Assembly: GCA_949358305.1 (NCBI GenBank)
Contig: OX442314.1
Location: 21,509,060 to 21,569,059 of the forward strand
DNA from: Strigamia acuminata
Taxonomy: Eukaryota > Arthropoda > Chilopoda > Geophilomorpha > Linotaeniidae
DNA length: 60,000 nucleotides
Reading direction: 5' to 3'
Numbering within the stretch: the stretch's first letter is position 1; each line of letters opens with the position of its first letter. The translations under genes and the position numbers were made by a program. The notes beneath the pieces were generated by a model, which saw nothing but the letters and a program-made list of their open reading frames with translations, was not told the origin of the DNA and made no database searches. This document shows positions 20,246-33,175 of this stretch, piece by piece.

Positions 20246-23043
20246 ATGGAGTCGTCTTATTTTATGACAACAATAGTCATTGTTACTGCGGTTGTATTCG
20301 TCATTATACTCTATCTGAGTTGTAAGTATCTGAAGAAAAAAAGAGACGACAATCAAGAGAGGACATTTACCCGAAAGAAATTGAAACGAGCGACATCAAG
20401 TGATAGTTTTCCTTGCGGCAGCAACTTGAAAATTAGCCACAGCTTGCCGGATATTCAACACCAAGAACTGAGTGAAAACAGCAACAAAAAGGTATTAAAA
20501 TAAAGTGTAATAGGATAGAAATAAAAAAAATTGGAATGAAAATTTAAGACGTTAATGGACGTTAATTGAGTGCACGCGTTTTTCACCACAAATTTCTAAT
20601 TTCACTTAATTAATTGAGCAATTTCGCACTCGTGCGAATCAATGAAACGTTGAGTGTTTACTATAGAAAACGAAATTTAAATTGAACATTGGCGTAAACG
20701 CTGCAATCAATACGCGAACTAAATTGTCTAAATTGTATCAAGTTTTCCCCCATTAAATGAGAGATAGATTTCAATTTCGTACATCTTTTCAAAAATAATT
20801 GGTTTTTCGAAAGTTATTATTATTATTTTTAATATAACCATGTTTGATGTTTCTATGACAACTTTCAAGTATTGACTATTTCAAATTTTGAATCTTGCAT
20901 TTCTTAATTGGAATTCTGTTTGTGTTTGTTATATCAACTCAAAAAAAAAATTTAAAAAACCAACTTAATGCAAAGTTTACGAGAAGCAACAAATTACATG
21001 GACTGCCAACAACCGCCATTACCTAACTTTAGTAATTACTAAGGTCATGCGCAACTACTCAGTTTAGTCCCATGTGACAATTCCAGATGCGGAACAGCAA
21101 TTAGGTCTTACCGGTACCTTTTTATCTTACTTTATGGGGCCCATGAGTCGCACACGAGCTAAATTGTTATTTAAAAATGATAATTTTGAATGAAAATGAT
21201 AATTTTTAGAATATAATAAGGATTTTATTGAAAAAATTAGTTTTTTTCTTATTTCACGACATTTCGGATTTCCCGGTTCTTGGAAAAAAATATCCAGTAC
21301 TCTTAGAAAATTAGTACCCCCGGTTCTAAGATGGCTGCGCGATGCAGCCATCTTTAAACTTTTAATACCTTTTGAAGAAATGTGTTTTGTTGGCAGTCCA
21401 AATTAGCAATAAATATTACATACCTTTTTTTTAAAATAAGATGTTAACACTTTTCTTTATGCTTTGGTCCTCAGAGGAATTCAATCTTGATTAAGTGTAA
21501 ATTAAATTTGCAGGTTTTGCGGCAAACGACATTGCCAACAGTGCCAAGTCGACATGAGTCGTTTCAGCGTCAGTTGTCTCATAAATTAGACGCAGTCATT
21601 ACTCAAATGGATGTTGTCCACAAGGCTCAGCGTATTCGATCAACGTCTTTAGTGGGAGCTATAATGCCAGAATTATATCGTTATGAGTTAATGCGTCAAG
21701 ACAGCGACACTTCAACTTCCGACAATGAAACTGAAGCTCAAGGCAAACTTCACTTTACGTTGCGGTACGATGATGAAATCGATGCTCTTGTCATAAAGGT
21801 ACGTCAAATCAAATGAATGATGATTTTTAGTTTGAGTTATTACGTTTATCCCGCGGTTTCCGGTTAATGGAGACTTAATTAGTGCAGGGCGTCATTCCGG
21901 TTGGAGTGGCGGGAACTGAAATTAAATAAAAATTTGCAGCGGAAAATTGACATTTTTTTTATTTTTTGAAATTAGATTCTACAGGCAAGGGATCTCCCAG
22001 CGAAAGATTTTTCTGGAACTTGTGATCCATACGTCAAAATGTATTTATTACCTGATCGGAAAAAGAAATTTCAATCAAAAGTAAAAATTAAAATTAAAAT
22101 TTGTGATTTCATTTATTTAATATCTATTTATTAATTATTTTAGGTGTTGCGTAAGAATTTAAATCCCATGTGGAATGAAATGTTTATATACAGTGTTGAT
22201 TACTCGGAATTGCACTCTCGAGTTTTACAATTTTCTGTCTACGACTTTGATCGATTCTCCAGACACGATTTGATTGGTCAAGTAGTCCTCAAAGGCTTAT
22301 TGCATTCATCAGACTTACGACAGGAAATGGAATATCAGATGGACATTCTTGCAACAAAAAAGGTAAACCAGAATCAATAAAACACAACCAAACATAATCC
22401 GCAAAGTAATATTTTAATTTTTTTATAGGATAAACTGATGGATATTGGAGAACTAATGATTTCTCTGTGTTATTTACCAACTGCTGGCCGCCTCACAGTG
22501 ACTATCCTTAAAGCACGAAATCTGAAACCCATGGACTTAAACGGAAAATCAGGTATGAAATTTCAAATTGTGGTGTGGGAACGTTTAAATTAACAGTAGC
22601 ATTTACTTTTAGATCCATATGTGAAAGTATACCTCATGTGCCAAGGTAAAAGAATCAAAAAGAAGAAAACTTCAGTTTTAAAGGGCACTTTAAATCCAGT
22701 GTACAACGAAGCGTTTGTTTTTGATGTTCCATCTCAAAATATTGATGATGTCAGTCTTCAAATTAAAGTTATTGATTACGACAGGTTAGTTTTTTTTTTT
22801 ACATTATTATTATTTCTTTTACATTTGCAACAAATTGAATAATTATTTCATGACAGGATTGGATCCAATGAACTGATGGGTTGCTGTAATGTCGGACCAC
22901 GAGTTATCGGTACAGGTGGCGATCACTGGATTGAAATGCTGGCAAATTCAAGAAGACCCGTTGCGCAATGGTATCCAATGCACGAAACTCCTGCTGGAAC
23001 CCATATCGCAACCACATCGAAACCGATGGTTGTTACGAGGTAA
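20246..23043 (+). CDS. Synaptotagmin (C2A-C2B, Syt3/6/9/10-like)
   Basis: Calcium-sensor membrane protein of vesicle exocytosis. Exons 20246-20491, 21514-21798, 21976-22080, 22144-22362, 22429-22552, 22613-22784 and 22857-23043 join in frame to 445 residues. One transmembrane helix near residues 8-27 is followed by a basic KKKRDD stretch and a linker of about 100 residues. C2A starts near residue 150. Its loop 1 ([16 protein letters not shown]) and loop 3 ([10 protein letters not shown]) keep the aspartates that bind calcium in Syt1. C2B has loop 1 (DLNGKSDPYVK) and loop 3 (IDYDRIGSNE), a KRIKKKKT polybasic strand and the family C-terminal HWIEML...QWYPM pattern. PDRKKKF and the linker favour the Syt3/6/9/10 branch over Syt1/2, but the subtype is not settled. 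An out-of-frame ATG at 20241 overlaps the start. AATAAA near 23429. Confidence 0.92.
20999..21401. mobile_element. TIR element in synaptotagmin intron 1
   Basis: tggactgccaacaa (20999-21012) is matched by ttgttggcagtcca (21388-21401), a perfect 14-bp inverted repeat about 400 bp apart. Probably a MITE; no coding frame and no clear target duplication. Confidence 0.5.
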
Positions 23044-23453
23044 AATATGCACCAGGAGGTGTAATTAAGCAAATAGAAGATATTTAGGACATCCAAACTG
23101 ATTCTGATTGGATGAATGTATCTACAACAAAGATTATCTCGTGAAAGAGTTTTCTGATTTTGGTTGATGCCACATGAAAGAAGCAGTTAGGAGTGGAATT
23201 GTATTGAAATACTACTGTACATTGCAATTGCAAATGGCACGCTCAAACTGTTAAAAATACTATAAAACTTTTTGCCATTTATAGTATTTTTAGCATAAAA
23301 TAGTTGATTGTTTCTATATTACGGCATATCTTATATCTAATTGCATTTAAAATGGAGATGCATTAAATATTTTACTCTACTGCGCAGGCGCAGAGATAAT
23401 AGAATTCCATTTAGTTAAGAATTTATGAAATAAATAAATAAATAAATAAATAA

Positions 23454-25657
23454 ATAGAAACATAAATAAAATAATCAATAGTTGATTTTAAGTCGTAGCT
23501 AATTTGTGTTGTTTTCTGTTAAATATTAAACATATATTACTGGTAATGTGATGAAATGCATATTTTAAATTTAAATTAATTTCTGGTCCTTCATCTATGA
23601 AGACTCTTGATTACCCTCAATGACAATCCCTAATGAGAAATGAGATTTGTAACATGTGATCTGTATTCGAATATTCACCGGTATATTATTTTATTATCTA
23701 CCTACCTTTTGTCGGTATACCGCACGACTCACGAGGTATACCTGTGATTTGCATCTCAGTATGAATAAGACTAAAGTGTATCCAATATTTGGCCTTAAAA
23801 ATTTAAACTTTATTATTTTTATACAAATTTATTTTTATTTTTATGTTCATTTAATTCGCGTGTTAAATAAATGTGGACCGTAATTTGAGATTAAAATAGA
23901 AAGTTCCTAGGTCGTAACGTAAAAATTTCGCAAAATAATGCAATTATTCAAACCAAGCTGTTTTCCGTATCTGAGATATTAACTGTTATTAATAATAAAT
24001 CCGTACTAAATAGCTTAAATGTAGTGTCAATACAGATAGTAGGCGCATTCACAAAACCCTGTTTAAATATCGTGCGCATGATCTTTGCGACTACAATCAG
24101 CCGCCATTTTTGAAATTTGATCGAGACGAGCAGTTTTTAAAATGTAGTCTAAATTACTTTATGAATGCGCCTAATGTATAGCATAGTCGTAGTGTATATC
24201 GTCTTCCAAAAATTACTTTACAAACCAAAGTAAATGTTTATTAAAGAAATTAAAAATATTTACAAAGAAATTATATAGTAAATCTATTTGTACAAATTAT
24301 ATAACTTACAATAATTGTTCTAATTGTATAAATTTAATATAAAAAAGATATTATAAAGATTTACAACTGAATTCAATAATATTCATACAAATGTATATCA
24401 TAATGATATTAAAGTGGTTATAAAAATGAAAGAATGAAACCCGGATTAAGTTCAAACAAAATCGTCGACTTAGGTTATCAAATCAAAAAATGATCCCCTA
24501 ACTGACGTTTAAATCATAGGGGTGTCAAGAACCCATTCCACAATCAGCATCAATTCAACTGCCGCACAAATAATTCCCACCCAATTCAAACACATTTGGA
24601 ACGAAAAAATGCATCAACACAATACAACAACCACTTGCATAATGTTTACTGCATATTTAAAAACAAAACATTTCATTTCATTACATTAATAGGCTTCTGA
24701 TATTTAGTAAAATGTAATTTCACGTACAGTCAGCTGTGAATCAACCTTTTTATCGAATGTCGTGTTATCAAAATTGAACCCCCACTACAAATATCCGTGC
24801 GAATTTTGATTAATTCTATAGATATAGCCTAATCTGCTGATAATCGGTCATTCCATTATAATTTAATTTCGCAAGGTCCATTACACTAGAATGAGAAGTT
24901 TAACAATTGTCTGAATACTTCCAATAATTAATTTCATCACAATGTGTTGTGGTTAAATACCTAGACATTACTGAATATCCCACCATGACGACCCATCATT
25001 ACATAGACAATAAAAATTCAAAATGTTCAATTAATTCATTATACCGTAATTCCCAATGACAAAATTAAGCAATTTACACTCGGCGATTTTTAAATTGAGG
25101 CAAAACAAAATGAAAATAAACAAATATCGTAGCAAGTAAATGCTTAGACTAGAATGTACATAAGCGTAAACAATTTGTAAACTTGGAAGAGTTCGTTTAA
25201 TGACTAGAATGATTCTTTGGCACAGTGAAATAAAATTGATATAAACGAAACCAAAGATCAAAATCTTAATTTCATTTTGTGCTGCTTCTCAATCTGGAAA
25301 ACCCCCATTTTTACTTTTAAAACCACAATCTTATATCGTGCCAATCAAATCCATAGATACTACAAACTATTCACATGATTTTATACCAAGTAAAAATGCA
25401 ATTACTACATTTGGATTCGATTCACTAATAAATCTGAGCCGATTTTCAAGCAAATATCTGCAATTGATCACCGATTAACCATGAAATTCAAATGCTCAGT
25501 TTAAATTTAGTGGACCGAACTCGCACATCACTAACAATTACCATCGGAGCCGTAAACATTCGTTATAATTGTCGGGAGGTAGAAATTAAACGAGTTAAAA
25601 TTCATAGAAAAAAATGACAAGAAACAACCAAATAGAAAACGATGAAATTTAAAATTA
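23454..25657. other. Intergenic region between synaptotagmin and 7TM gene
   Basis: AT-rich with no supported exon on either strand. It begins with a short (AAAT)n run at 23428-23455 and contains a short TIR element at about 24040-24176. The right end is 3' flank of the minus-strand gene that ends at 25658. Confidence 0.55.
24040..24176. mobile_element. Short MITE with TAGGCGCATTCA ends
   Basis: The left end taggcgcattcacaaa and the right end ttatgaatgcgccta form an inverted repeat about 135 bp apart. Similar ends (taggcgtatt ... aatacgtcta) bracket 39773-39832, so this is probably a small repeat family. Confidence 0.55.
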
Positions 25658-27475
25658 TTATTCGCTAACGCTACTTGATTCGGTGGTTCGACTAGAACCC
25701 GAATGAAGTAATGGCTGTTCGTCCCGGCCACGCTCTGGCGGTTTATCTGGGCAAGGTGTCGGCTGAGTTACAACCACAATTGTGGCTTCTCCCTCTTCTC
25801 TGATCGGCGCTAGCGAAGTTTGTTGACCACCGCGTTTAAGAAGCCCCGTAAAAAACGCTGAAATCGAAAAGGTAATTCAATTTATTAACACGTTAACACA
25901 ATTTTTACAAATATCATTTAATCGATTCGATTTATAAGCTGTAGATATGTACCCGGTGAGGTCTGCGATCTCGATAGAGGCTGTTCAATGATTATCGTTT
26001 GGTCTATCTGGCCTGAATTGGTCCCAGGATGCTCCAATTGTTTGTAAATACTACGCTCGCGATGTGCAGGGCTGAAAACTGACGTCGGTGCAGTCTAGTG
26101 TTTAATCAAACGTATTACAGAATTGTTTACACGCGGTCATTCAACACGTACCCCTTCAAAAGACCAACCCAGAACCGTTTCTGGGTCGACAATCATCAGT
26201 GGAACAGGATGGAACACGCACAACATCACCCAAATCGGTAGCATAAGTTTCAAAATCTAAAAATAATTAAAATAATAGCATTTTTTTTACAAATGAAAAG
26301 CGTTAGTTTCTAAACGTTTACCATAAACAAGGCAAAAATCGGAGAGTAAACCAGTTGCATGTGGCCCTAAAACGATAATTTTGAAATTTTTTAAAAATTT
26401 TTTCTTTTTTTAGGTCAATATTACTTACAAAAATGGCGCTACAGCTCATAGCTTCACTTCCCACTGAAAAATCAAAGGAAATATGCATTAAGATTAAATA
26501 TCTTCATTTTAATGACACAAAAACTCACAGATGAGCATCGTGATGTCATAAATGACACTAACTAGTGCAGATATTTCAAAAGCAGCTATAACACTGTAAT
26601 AAACGTCACATTTATTTTTATTTAAACAAAAATAAATAAAGCCTTTTAACTCACCTCCATAAATCCCTTTTCTGTGCTCTTTTAAACGAATCAACGGTAC
26701 TAACAGCATTAATTTTTTTAGTGATATAAATACCAGCCAGCATAAATAATTGAACCAGGAGAAACTCAACAAACGACAACATTATCCAATCCGGTTCCAG
26801 ACATTCCACCCAACTCGATTTTACACTCATTATTCCTATTACTGTCATCATAGTAAAATAAATAAAATAGAGGACTAGAATTGGAACTATAACTCTAAAA
26901 AAAACAAAAAAAAACAAATATTTTAGACATAAATATAAATAAAAAATCCAATTATCTAAGTGATAAGGTTTTACCTTATCACTAATTTCTCCTTATGAAG
27001 AATTCGAGTCGCCACAGTCCAATGTAAATGACATACAACAATAAATTGCATTAGTTTTAAATATGATGCAGATAAATCCAACTGCGGAAGATGGTTTCCT
27101 ATAATCCAATTAATAACACTACAAAATAAATAAAATAAATGAATTGTAATTAAATCTGAAAAATTGAAAATTAAAACCGTGTTTTATGTTTTACCACAGA
27201 ATGCATTCAATAGAAGCAAAATAGAAGATAAAAAATTGATGAATTTGAGGGTGCTTGACTAAATGAAGTTTCACAATTCGACCAAGACATAGTAAAAATG
27301 TCACCGTGGTGCACAATGATAGAAGAGCGTTGCGGATGCATGCAACAGTGTCAAAAGAACCAAAACAGCTCTTGTTGGCAACATCAATGGTTGCGTTATC
27401 CGAAGTTTCATTCGACGTCAGAAAAGGCAGCAACTCAAAAAATGACCGCTTGCTACGTTCCATTGATATATCCAT
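25658..27475 (-). CDS. Seven-transmembrane protein of unrecognised family
   Basis: Nine exons on the minus strand (27475-27195, 27118-26975, 26894-26655, 26593-26529, 26463-26429, 26366-26322, 26256-26152, 26094-25953, 25857-25658) close in frame to 418 residues. The N-terminus has two N-glycosylation sequons (NET, NAT) and a Cys pair flanking SFDTVA. Seven hydrophobic segments follow: near residues 48-66, 82-104, 118-138, 143-168, 180-200, 222-244 and a long final one at about 255-285. The tail is hydrophilic and Pro/Ser-rich with PTPCPDKPPERG, ending SSSVSE. The layout fits an extracellular N-terminus and a cytosolic tail, GPCR-like, but no DRY or NPxxY motif is seen. Exon 8 was chosen with the acceptor cactag so that the frame continues. 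Family unknown to me. A CRE palindrome at 27804 lies upstream. Confidence 0.8.
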
Positions 27476-28253
27476 TAGCCATGGTTAAACTCTTATCTAG
27501 AAATAAATGTACGGCAGATTTTAAACTGTATATTTACATTTGGACAACAACGCACTGATTTTAGACAGATGAGATTGTAAAGTGATACATTCGTGAGAAT
27601 AGTATACTCAAGGCTCCATTCGAGCTAATACGATCGCGTCTAAATTCAGTAGCTAATTATAGCAGTTCTTCTCAAAAGATACTTACGCTTGTAGTGAGTG
27701 TAAACTGCTCCAATGTTACTAAACCACTTTGTGCCGGCTTAAATGCCATTAGTAGCCATTTAAACAGTGGTAGATTGTGGCTTCAGATTGGATAGTTGCG
27801 GGATGACGTCATACGAGCGCCATCTATTGTCGGAGTATAAAACATGGCGACTAAATTTTTAAGATAAAATAGTGACGCAAATAAATTTTAAATTTCAATT
27901 TAATCCAAAATATAAACAACTAACACAATTTTATACAAACTGGAAATAAAATTATAGGCTCTTAATTTAAAACCATACAAAAATCAAAGCGAAATAAGTG
28001 TCTGTGTTTTTCACGGCATTAAACTAATTCAGCCTGGGCATTTAAACATATTTCAGCCCGCACAGATAATGAAAAGTATACAATAATTTACTTTAAAAAA
28101 ACAAACAATCTTAGGAAAAAAACGGGTACATTTTTAAATCCAGCTGTTTTCGTGTTTAAAGATATTTACTAATTAATATGCGTAAACTAAAGTAAAAATT
28201 AGTGTTCAGAATTCGAACAAATACAAAAAAATAAATGAATATTTCACTACCCT
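27476..28253. other. Promoter of 7TM gene and 3' flank of PATL1
   Basis: The gap between two minus-strand genes. A perfect TGACGTCA palindrome at 27804-27811 lies about 330 bp upstream of the 7TM start codon. No other exon or RNA gene was recognised. Confidence 0.5.
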
Positions 28254-31200
28254 TTATGTTGTTACATCAGTAACGGGAAAAGCTAATTTAAGTTTCTTTT
28301 CTAATGTATTGTATTTCAAAAGATGTGAAAACCGACAAAAATGTGGCAAAAAATCAACCAACTTCACTACACTTTCATCAGTACGTGGGATAACTTCGTT
28401 GGAAAGTGATGTGAATGTGTCAACAAAATGAGAAATTATCATAAACCTTAAACAAAATTAAAAATAAAAAATAAATTAGAAAAAATAAAACTTAATCTTT
28501 GATTTACCCACCATTTTTCTTTCAAATTTTCTTTACATTCTTCTTGAACGTAAAGTTTTTCAGCATGAGTAAAAATTAAAGCAAGAATTGTCAAACCAAA
28601 CTGCAAAAAAAAAATTTAATTATAATTAATTATAAATTTGTATAAATATTGAATTCAAAAATTACCTTTGATTGACATGAATATACAAAATGACTTTTAC
28701 CAACATTGGGTAGCGTATTGTCACCTTGGTTATACATAGTCAAGCCTATTTCAACTAAATCTTCAAAACTACTATCGTTGATTATTTCGCGAAAATAAAT
28801 CAAAAAATTCCACGTGCTTTGATCATGGCTAGCTTTCTTCATGATTGGAGTAAAATATTTCAACATGGCCAACAAAATAACTCTTTTCTGGAGCTGAAAA
28901 AACAATATTTCACATAAATTTAATAAATCAAATGCAAATTAAATCAATAATAAATACTACCTTTGAAAACAAAACAAAACATCGCAAAATTAAATTTCTT
29001 CCCTTCCGGATCCCCATGATGTGAACAAATTTGTCATCAGTGGACACAGCATTAGAAAATGCATTAAATATAGAAATAATAGCGACTCTTTTTCCTTCTT
29101 CCAGTGGTTCGTGCGATTCTTTGGGCAAGGCTAAGATCTTCTTATCCGTGTCGTCGATTGTCAGGAAAATAGAATATAACTTCAAACGAAAGAAATTTAA
29201 ATTTAAAATTATGCTAAATATTTGTTGAATAATAAATAAAGAAATAAATAAATTCTACCTTTTCAATTTCCAAAAGAGCTTGTCTAAACTTTCGTAGATC
29301 CTTATTAGTCGTTATTTCTCCATCCGTGTCTTCGGGATGGAATATATCTAAATCAATAATTTTCCTAGGATAATTGACGCTCACGGCTTGCAATTTTCCC
29401 AAAGATCCCTCAAATTGCTCCGGTGTGTAGGTTCTCGTTTCCGTTTTCGTCAGCTCAGGTAACAATAGTTTTGGTTCTTCTCCTTCCGTATCACCTTCAC
29501 GATTCTTTTCTAATGCCTTCTGTTTCATAAGATAAGACTAAACAAAAAAATAAGATACAAATTAAAAATGTATAAAAATAAAAATACAGTGTAAGCTCCG
29601 TAGACCGGACATAGGACTGGTCCCAGAAAGTTGTCCGGACTAAAAGGCTGTCCGGATGGGAGAGGGGATTTAGTATTGCTGGGAATAGGTTGGGACCAAA
29701 TCAGGACCTCCAAAATGTCCGGTCCACACAGCTGTCCGGACGGTGCTATGTCCGGTTTACAGAGCTTTCACTGTAAATTAAAATGCGCACTGTATAATAG
29801 TAGTCATCCAAGTACGGATTACTCGTTTGCAATTGCAATAGTTGAATTTTTATAAGCCATTCCTTCTCTTTAGCACTCATCAGATTTGCGTAATCATCAA
29901 ACTCGCCGTTAGTAGCGCTCGAACGACGTTGAAACGGAATTTGCGGGCGAACTGGTCGTTGCATTAAACTCGCCCTCGGTTGAGTCTAACAAAATAATAA
30001 TAATTTTATAAAAAAAAAATATTCACTATCAACTTAAACTTACAATTCCCAAAATTGGATGATGTACAGGCGGTATAACTCTCTGATAGGGATCCACATA
30101 ACGCACCGGATAAGCGAAACGGGACCGTGGACTAAACATCGGATGATTGGGAGGAGACATTCGCCCACCAGGAAATAGCAACGGTTGACCTAGGTATGCT
30201 TGGCCTCTTGGAACTAAGAAAACCAATATAAAAATCATTCAAATCTGTTTAAAAAATCACAAATTACCCATCAAAGGCTGTTGAAATCCGACTTGTGACG
30301 GTATAAAACGTCTGGGAAACGGCGGAATCAAAATAGGTCCGGGACTCATTCCGAGATTTGGTGGAGTTCCTAAAGGTGAAGACATAGGAAGAGAAAAAGT
30401 GGGTGGCGATATGCACAAACCTGTACCCCGACACGAAAACAATAAATTGATTAAAAATGAAAATAATTCCAACAAAATTGAATCGAAAAACTAACCGACA
30501 TCCAGAGGAACTGGCGATGATCGTCGGTTAATGGACATCGGTCTCGATCGGCCCCTAAACATGTGTTGCGCATTTGATCCAATGAGGCCATTCATTTGAT
30601 TTTGTGTTGCCAAATCTCTTTCAATTTCTTCCACAGTTCTGGCTCCTGCCGGAATATCGGGATATTCGAGTAATTTACTTTCAATCTCTTCTAATGTGTG
30701 AATAACTGGCGAAACACGCTGAGTTCGTGCCGCTTGGTTGGCTTGGTTCGGCGGTGTTGCTTCTATGCCGACAATTGATGGATCTTGTAACCTGAGGTCG
30801 GTTTTTTTAATTTGTTTGGTTTGCAAGTTTTGAAGAAGTGATGGATAATTCGAATCTGATTTGTACGCTGATGTCCATATTGTGCTCGTCGAAGGCGAAC
30901 CCTGGAAATTGATTTTAGAAATTTTACAATTTGTTTTGTTTTTGTTTTCGTTTAGTTGGTTCACTCACCACATTGTCTGATTCTATAATGGCGGGTGGAG
31001 GTGGCGAAATGGTGTAATAAGATCTTTTTTTGTTGTGTGTAATTTTGCCCACATTGACAATGGCAGGATCGTCCAATTCATCGTCTAAAATTAATAATTG
31101 CGAAATGGATTGCTCGATTTCGTTTTCATCTTGTTGTCCCGAATATAAATCATCTCCGGATAAGGATTTGTTGACATATTTTTGTGGCACTTTGTCCAAA

Positions 31201-31886
31201 CTGCTAATCGCGTTTGAATACTCATTCTTCTCGTTGCGGGACGAAATCGACGAATTCCACAGCTTCGATTTAGCGTCCAACTGCGAAAACTTGGTGTGAT
31301 CATCTTCCCAATCATCGCTTGCTAAACAAGAAATAAAAATCAATAAAAATCAAATTTACCTCTTTTTTTAATGTATACAACGAACAAATTTCGACATTTA
31401 AAAATAATTAACGACAAAATACGTTCGACTCGGGGTTGTATTAAAATTTTGATTCGCTAAATGCATAATTTACAAGTTTTAGTTTCAATTTAGTAAATTC
31501 ACCAATAAGATCTCCGCCAAAAGTTTCGTCATTTAAAGCATCGTATTCGTCTTCTACGTCGTCTGTGAGAAATTCCGCCTCCAGTGATTCATATTTGCCG
31601 GCACCTAATGCCTAGATAAATTGAAAAAAGCGGGTTTGTAATAAAATTGCACAGTAAAAATAGTTTATTCAGTAACAGCACAAAAATAAGAAGACTCTGG
31701 TTTTGTAGTCATGTGACTTTCGGGCACTGTTAGCTAACTCAATGAAATATCTATTTAAAAATAGCGTATTCAACGGGTGTTTCACCTTAAGTGTGAAACA
31801 AACACTCAATTTTCTTTTAAAATTATTAAGAACAAACTCGGACATACAGGCAAATTGCTGTCAACCCCAAAAAACGGCTCCGTCAT
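28254..31886 (-). CDS. PATL1: PAT1 homolog (mRNA decapping/decay scaffold)
   Basis: Scaffold that links deadenylated mRNA, LSM1-7, DDX6 and the decapping enzymes in P-bodies. Exons on the minus strand: 31886-31848, 31611-31503, 31321-30969, 30901-30496, 30420-30268, 30213-30044, 29985-29791, 29537-29259, 29179-28961, 28893-28666, 28600-28512, 28446-28254; 810 residues in frame. The first exon is only 13 codons ([13 protein letters not shown]), of the type that starts arthropod Pat1. The acidic N-terminal motif [14 protein letters not shown] follows. The middle is Pro-rich. The conserved core has [19 protein letters not shown] and NPYLDDYYY, then [18 protein letters not shown] and [17 protein letters not shown]-terminal alpha-helical domain follows, about as in human PATL1 (770). 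A TIR element lies in the intron 29538-29790. Confident. Confidence 0.93.
29587..29773. mobile_element. Tigger/pogo-like MITE in PATL1 intron
   Basis: 187 bp with ends CAGTGTAAGCTCCGTAGACC and the matching inverted ggtttacagagctttcactg. It is flanked by TA on both sides (29585-29586, 29774-29775). Repeated GTCCGGAC motifs fill the interior. Ends of this kind and the TA target are typical of pogo/Tigger relatives. Confidence 0.75.
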
Positions 31887-32372
31887 AGTCAAGTTACTCC
31901 TACATTCATAATGGCATTTCGGCATACCACTTCTAGCGAAAACGAGATTCAGCTATTGGCTTGGAAAACGGAATTTTATTTCCAATATGACATTTCTGTT
32001 AGTTATAATGTTTTTATTTCTTTTGAGACATTTCGTTTTATTCTATTCTGTTGTAAGTGCTAAATATAATTCATTTAAATGAACTTATTCTTATGATTTA
32101 AACATTTATCAGTTCAGTATTTAGCTGTTACCCAAATCCCGGCGAACTGTGATGTCATACTGCGTCTCTACCTTACACAAAAAAGCATATTTTCTTTTGC
32201 ATTTTAATCCAATTGAAGTTCCGTTTTATTCTGAGTTATCTTTATGCTTGTACATTTCTGTTTATTGTTATTTTTGTTTGAATAAAAGAACTTTAAATAA
32301 AAACACAATCACATAAACATATAAAATGAATAAATTTAGCCGCATTTTTATTTTTTTATTTTTTAATTCAGG
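31887..32372. other. Shared divergent promoter region
   Basis: This gap of about 485 bp separates the PATL1 start (minus strand) from the small plus-strand gene at 32373. The acceptor ttaattcag ends at 32371, so an upstream untranslated exon for the small gene probably lies here. No coding exon seen. Confidence 0.45.
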
Positions 32373-32588
32373 ATGTCGAACCTGGAAATTTCCGCCAAAG
32401 CGCGGGAATTACCTACCGTATTTGACCTTGGACGAACACTTAGATTTGACATGGTTTTTAGAAAATCTCTTGTCAACTTCGATAATAATAGTCAGAATCA
32501 GAAAAAGGGTGTTTATCAACGAAAGGGTAGTTGGATTGTAAGCACCGCTCAACCCACAACAGCAACACAAAAGGCGATGGAGGAATGA
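32373..32588 (+). CDS. Small unrecognised protein (71 aa)
   Basis: An open frame starts at the ATG one base after a good acceptor (ttttttaattcag) and ends TGA at 32586-32588, with AATAAA 80 bp later (32668-32673). The product is basic and hydrophilic, starting MSNLEISAKARELPTVFDLG and ending QKAMEE, with no signal peptide or membrane segment. The acceptor-ATG-stop-poly(A) layout is that of a real short last exon. It could instead be the 3' exon of a longer protein whose earlier exons I did not find. No family recognised. Confidence 0.5.
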   Translation: MSNLEISAKARELPTVFDLGRTLRFDMVFRKSLVNFDNNSQNQKKGVYQRKGSWIVSTAQPTTATQKAMEE

Positions 32589-32673
32589 CATCATCAATTG
32601 AATCTTTTCTACGTAATCGAAAAAGTCAACGAAATTTTTTAATTTGACTGTGTGATCAAAACTGTGAAATAAA

Positions 32674-33175
32674 GGTTTTCTGCATTAATTCTTCCACGAA
32701 TAATGTATAAAAAACATCTGCAACACAATTACACAACTCAACTTGCCTACACCTGATCCGACAAAACATGTTTTTTTTTTAATACAGAAAAATATCAACA
32801 ATTAATCTTTTGGAATCCGCAACATGATTCATAAAAGGGAATATCAGTTCTTTTGAATTGATATCTCAAATAGATCTTCAAACATCTTTAATGTCAACGT
32901 TCTTTGAGTGTCACGCTTCACGGTGGTGAGGCGCACTCTCGCAGTAAAATATTGCAACTTTATGGTTGCCAAGCCGACGCAAGTAGAATGTGACAATCAT
33001 CTGGATCGTGAATAGTGGCATAACAAATATCTGACGTTCGAGTTGCAAGTTGTTTCTTTTATTTGCTTTCTTCAAGCTGTAAAGTATTACACAGTCGAAG
33101 TGTTTTACTTTTACTTTTAATTACCGGTATGTTAGTATCCCAAAACAACAAAAATTAAATTTCTATTTTTCTAGC
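32674..33175. other. Intergenic region before the P450 cluster
   Basis: AT-rich, with no supported exon; it holds the 3' flanks of two converging genes. Confidence 0.5.

Noticed and set aside
26509-26771. Minus-strand 87-residue frame spanning 26509-26772
   Set aside because: Mostly intron read-through around the true 65-bp exon 26593-26529 of the 7TM gene.
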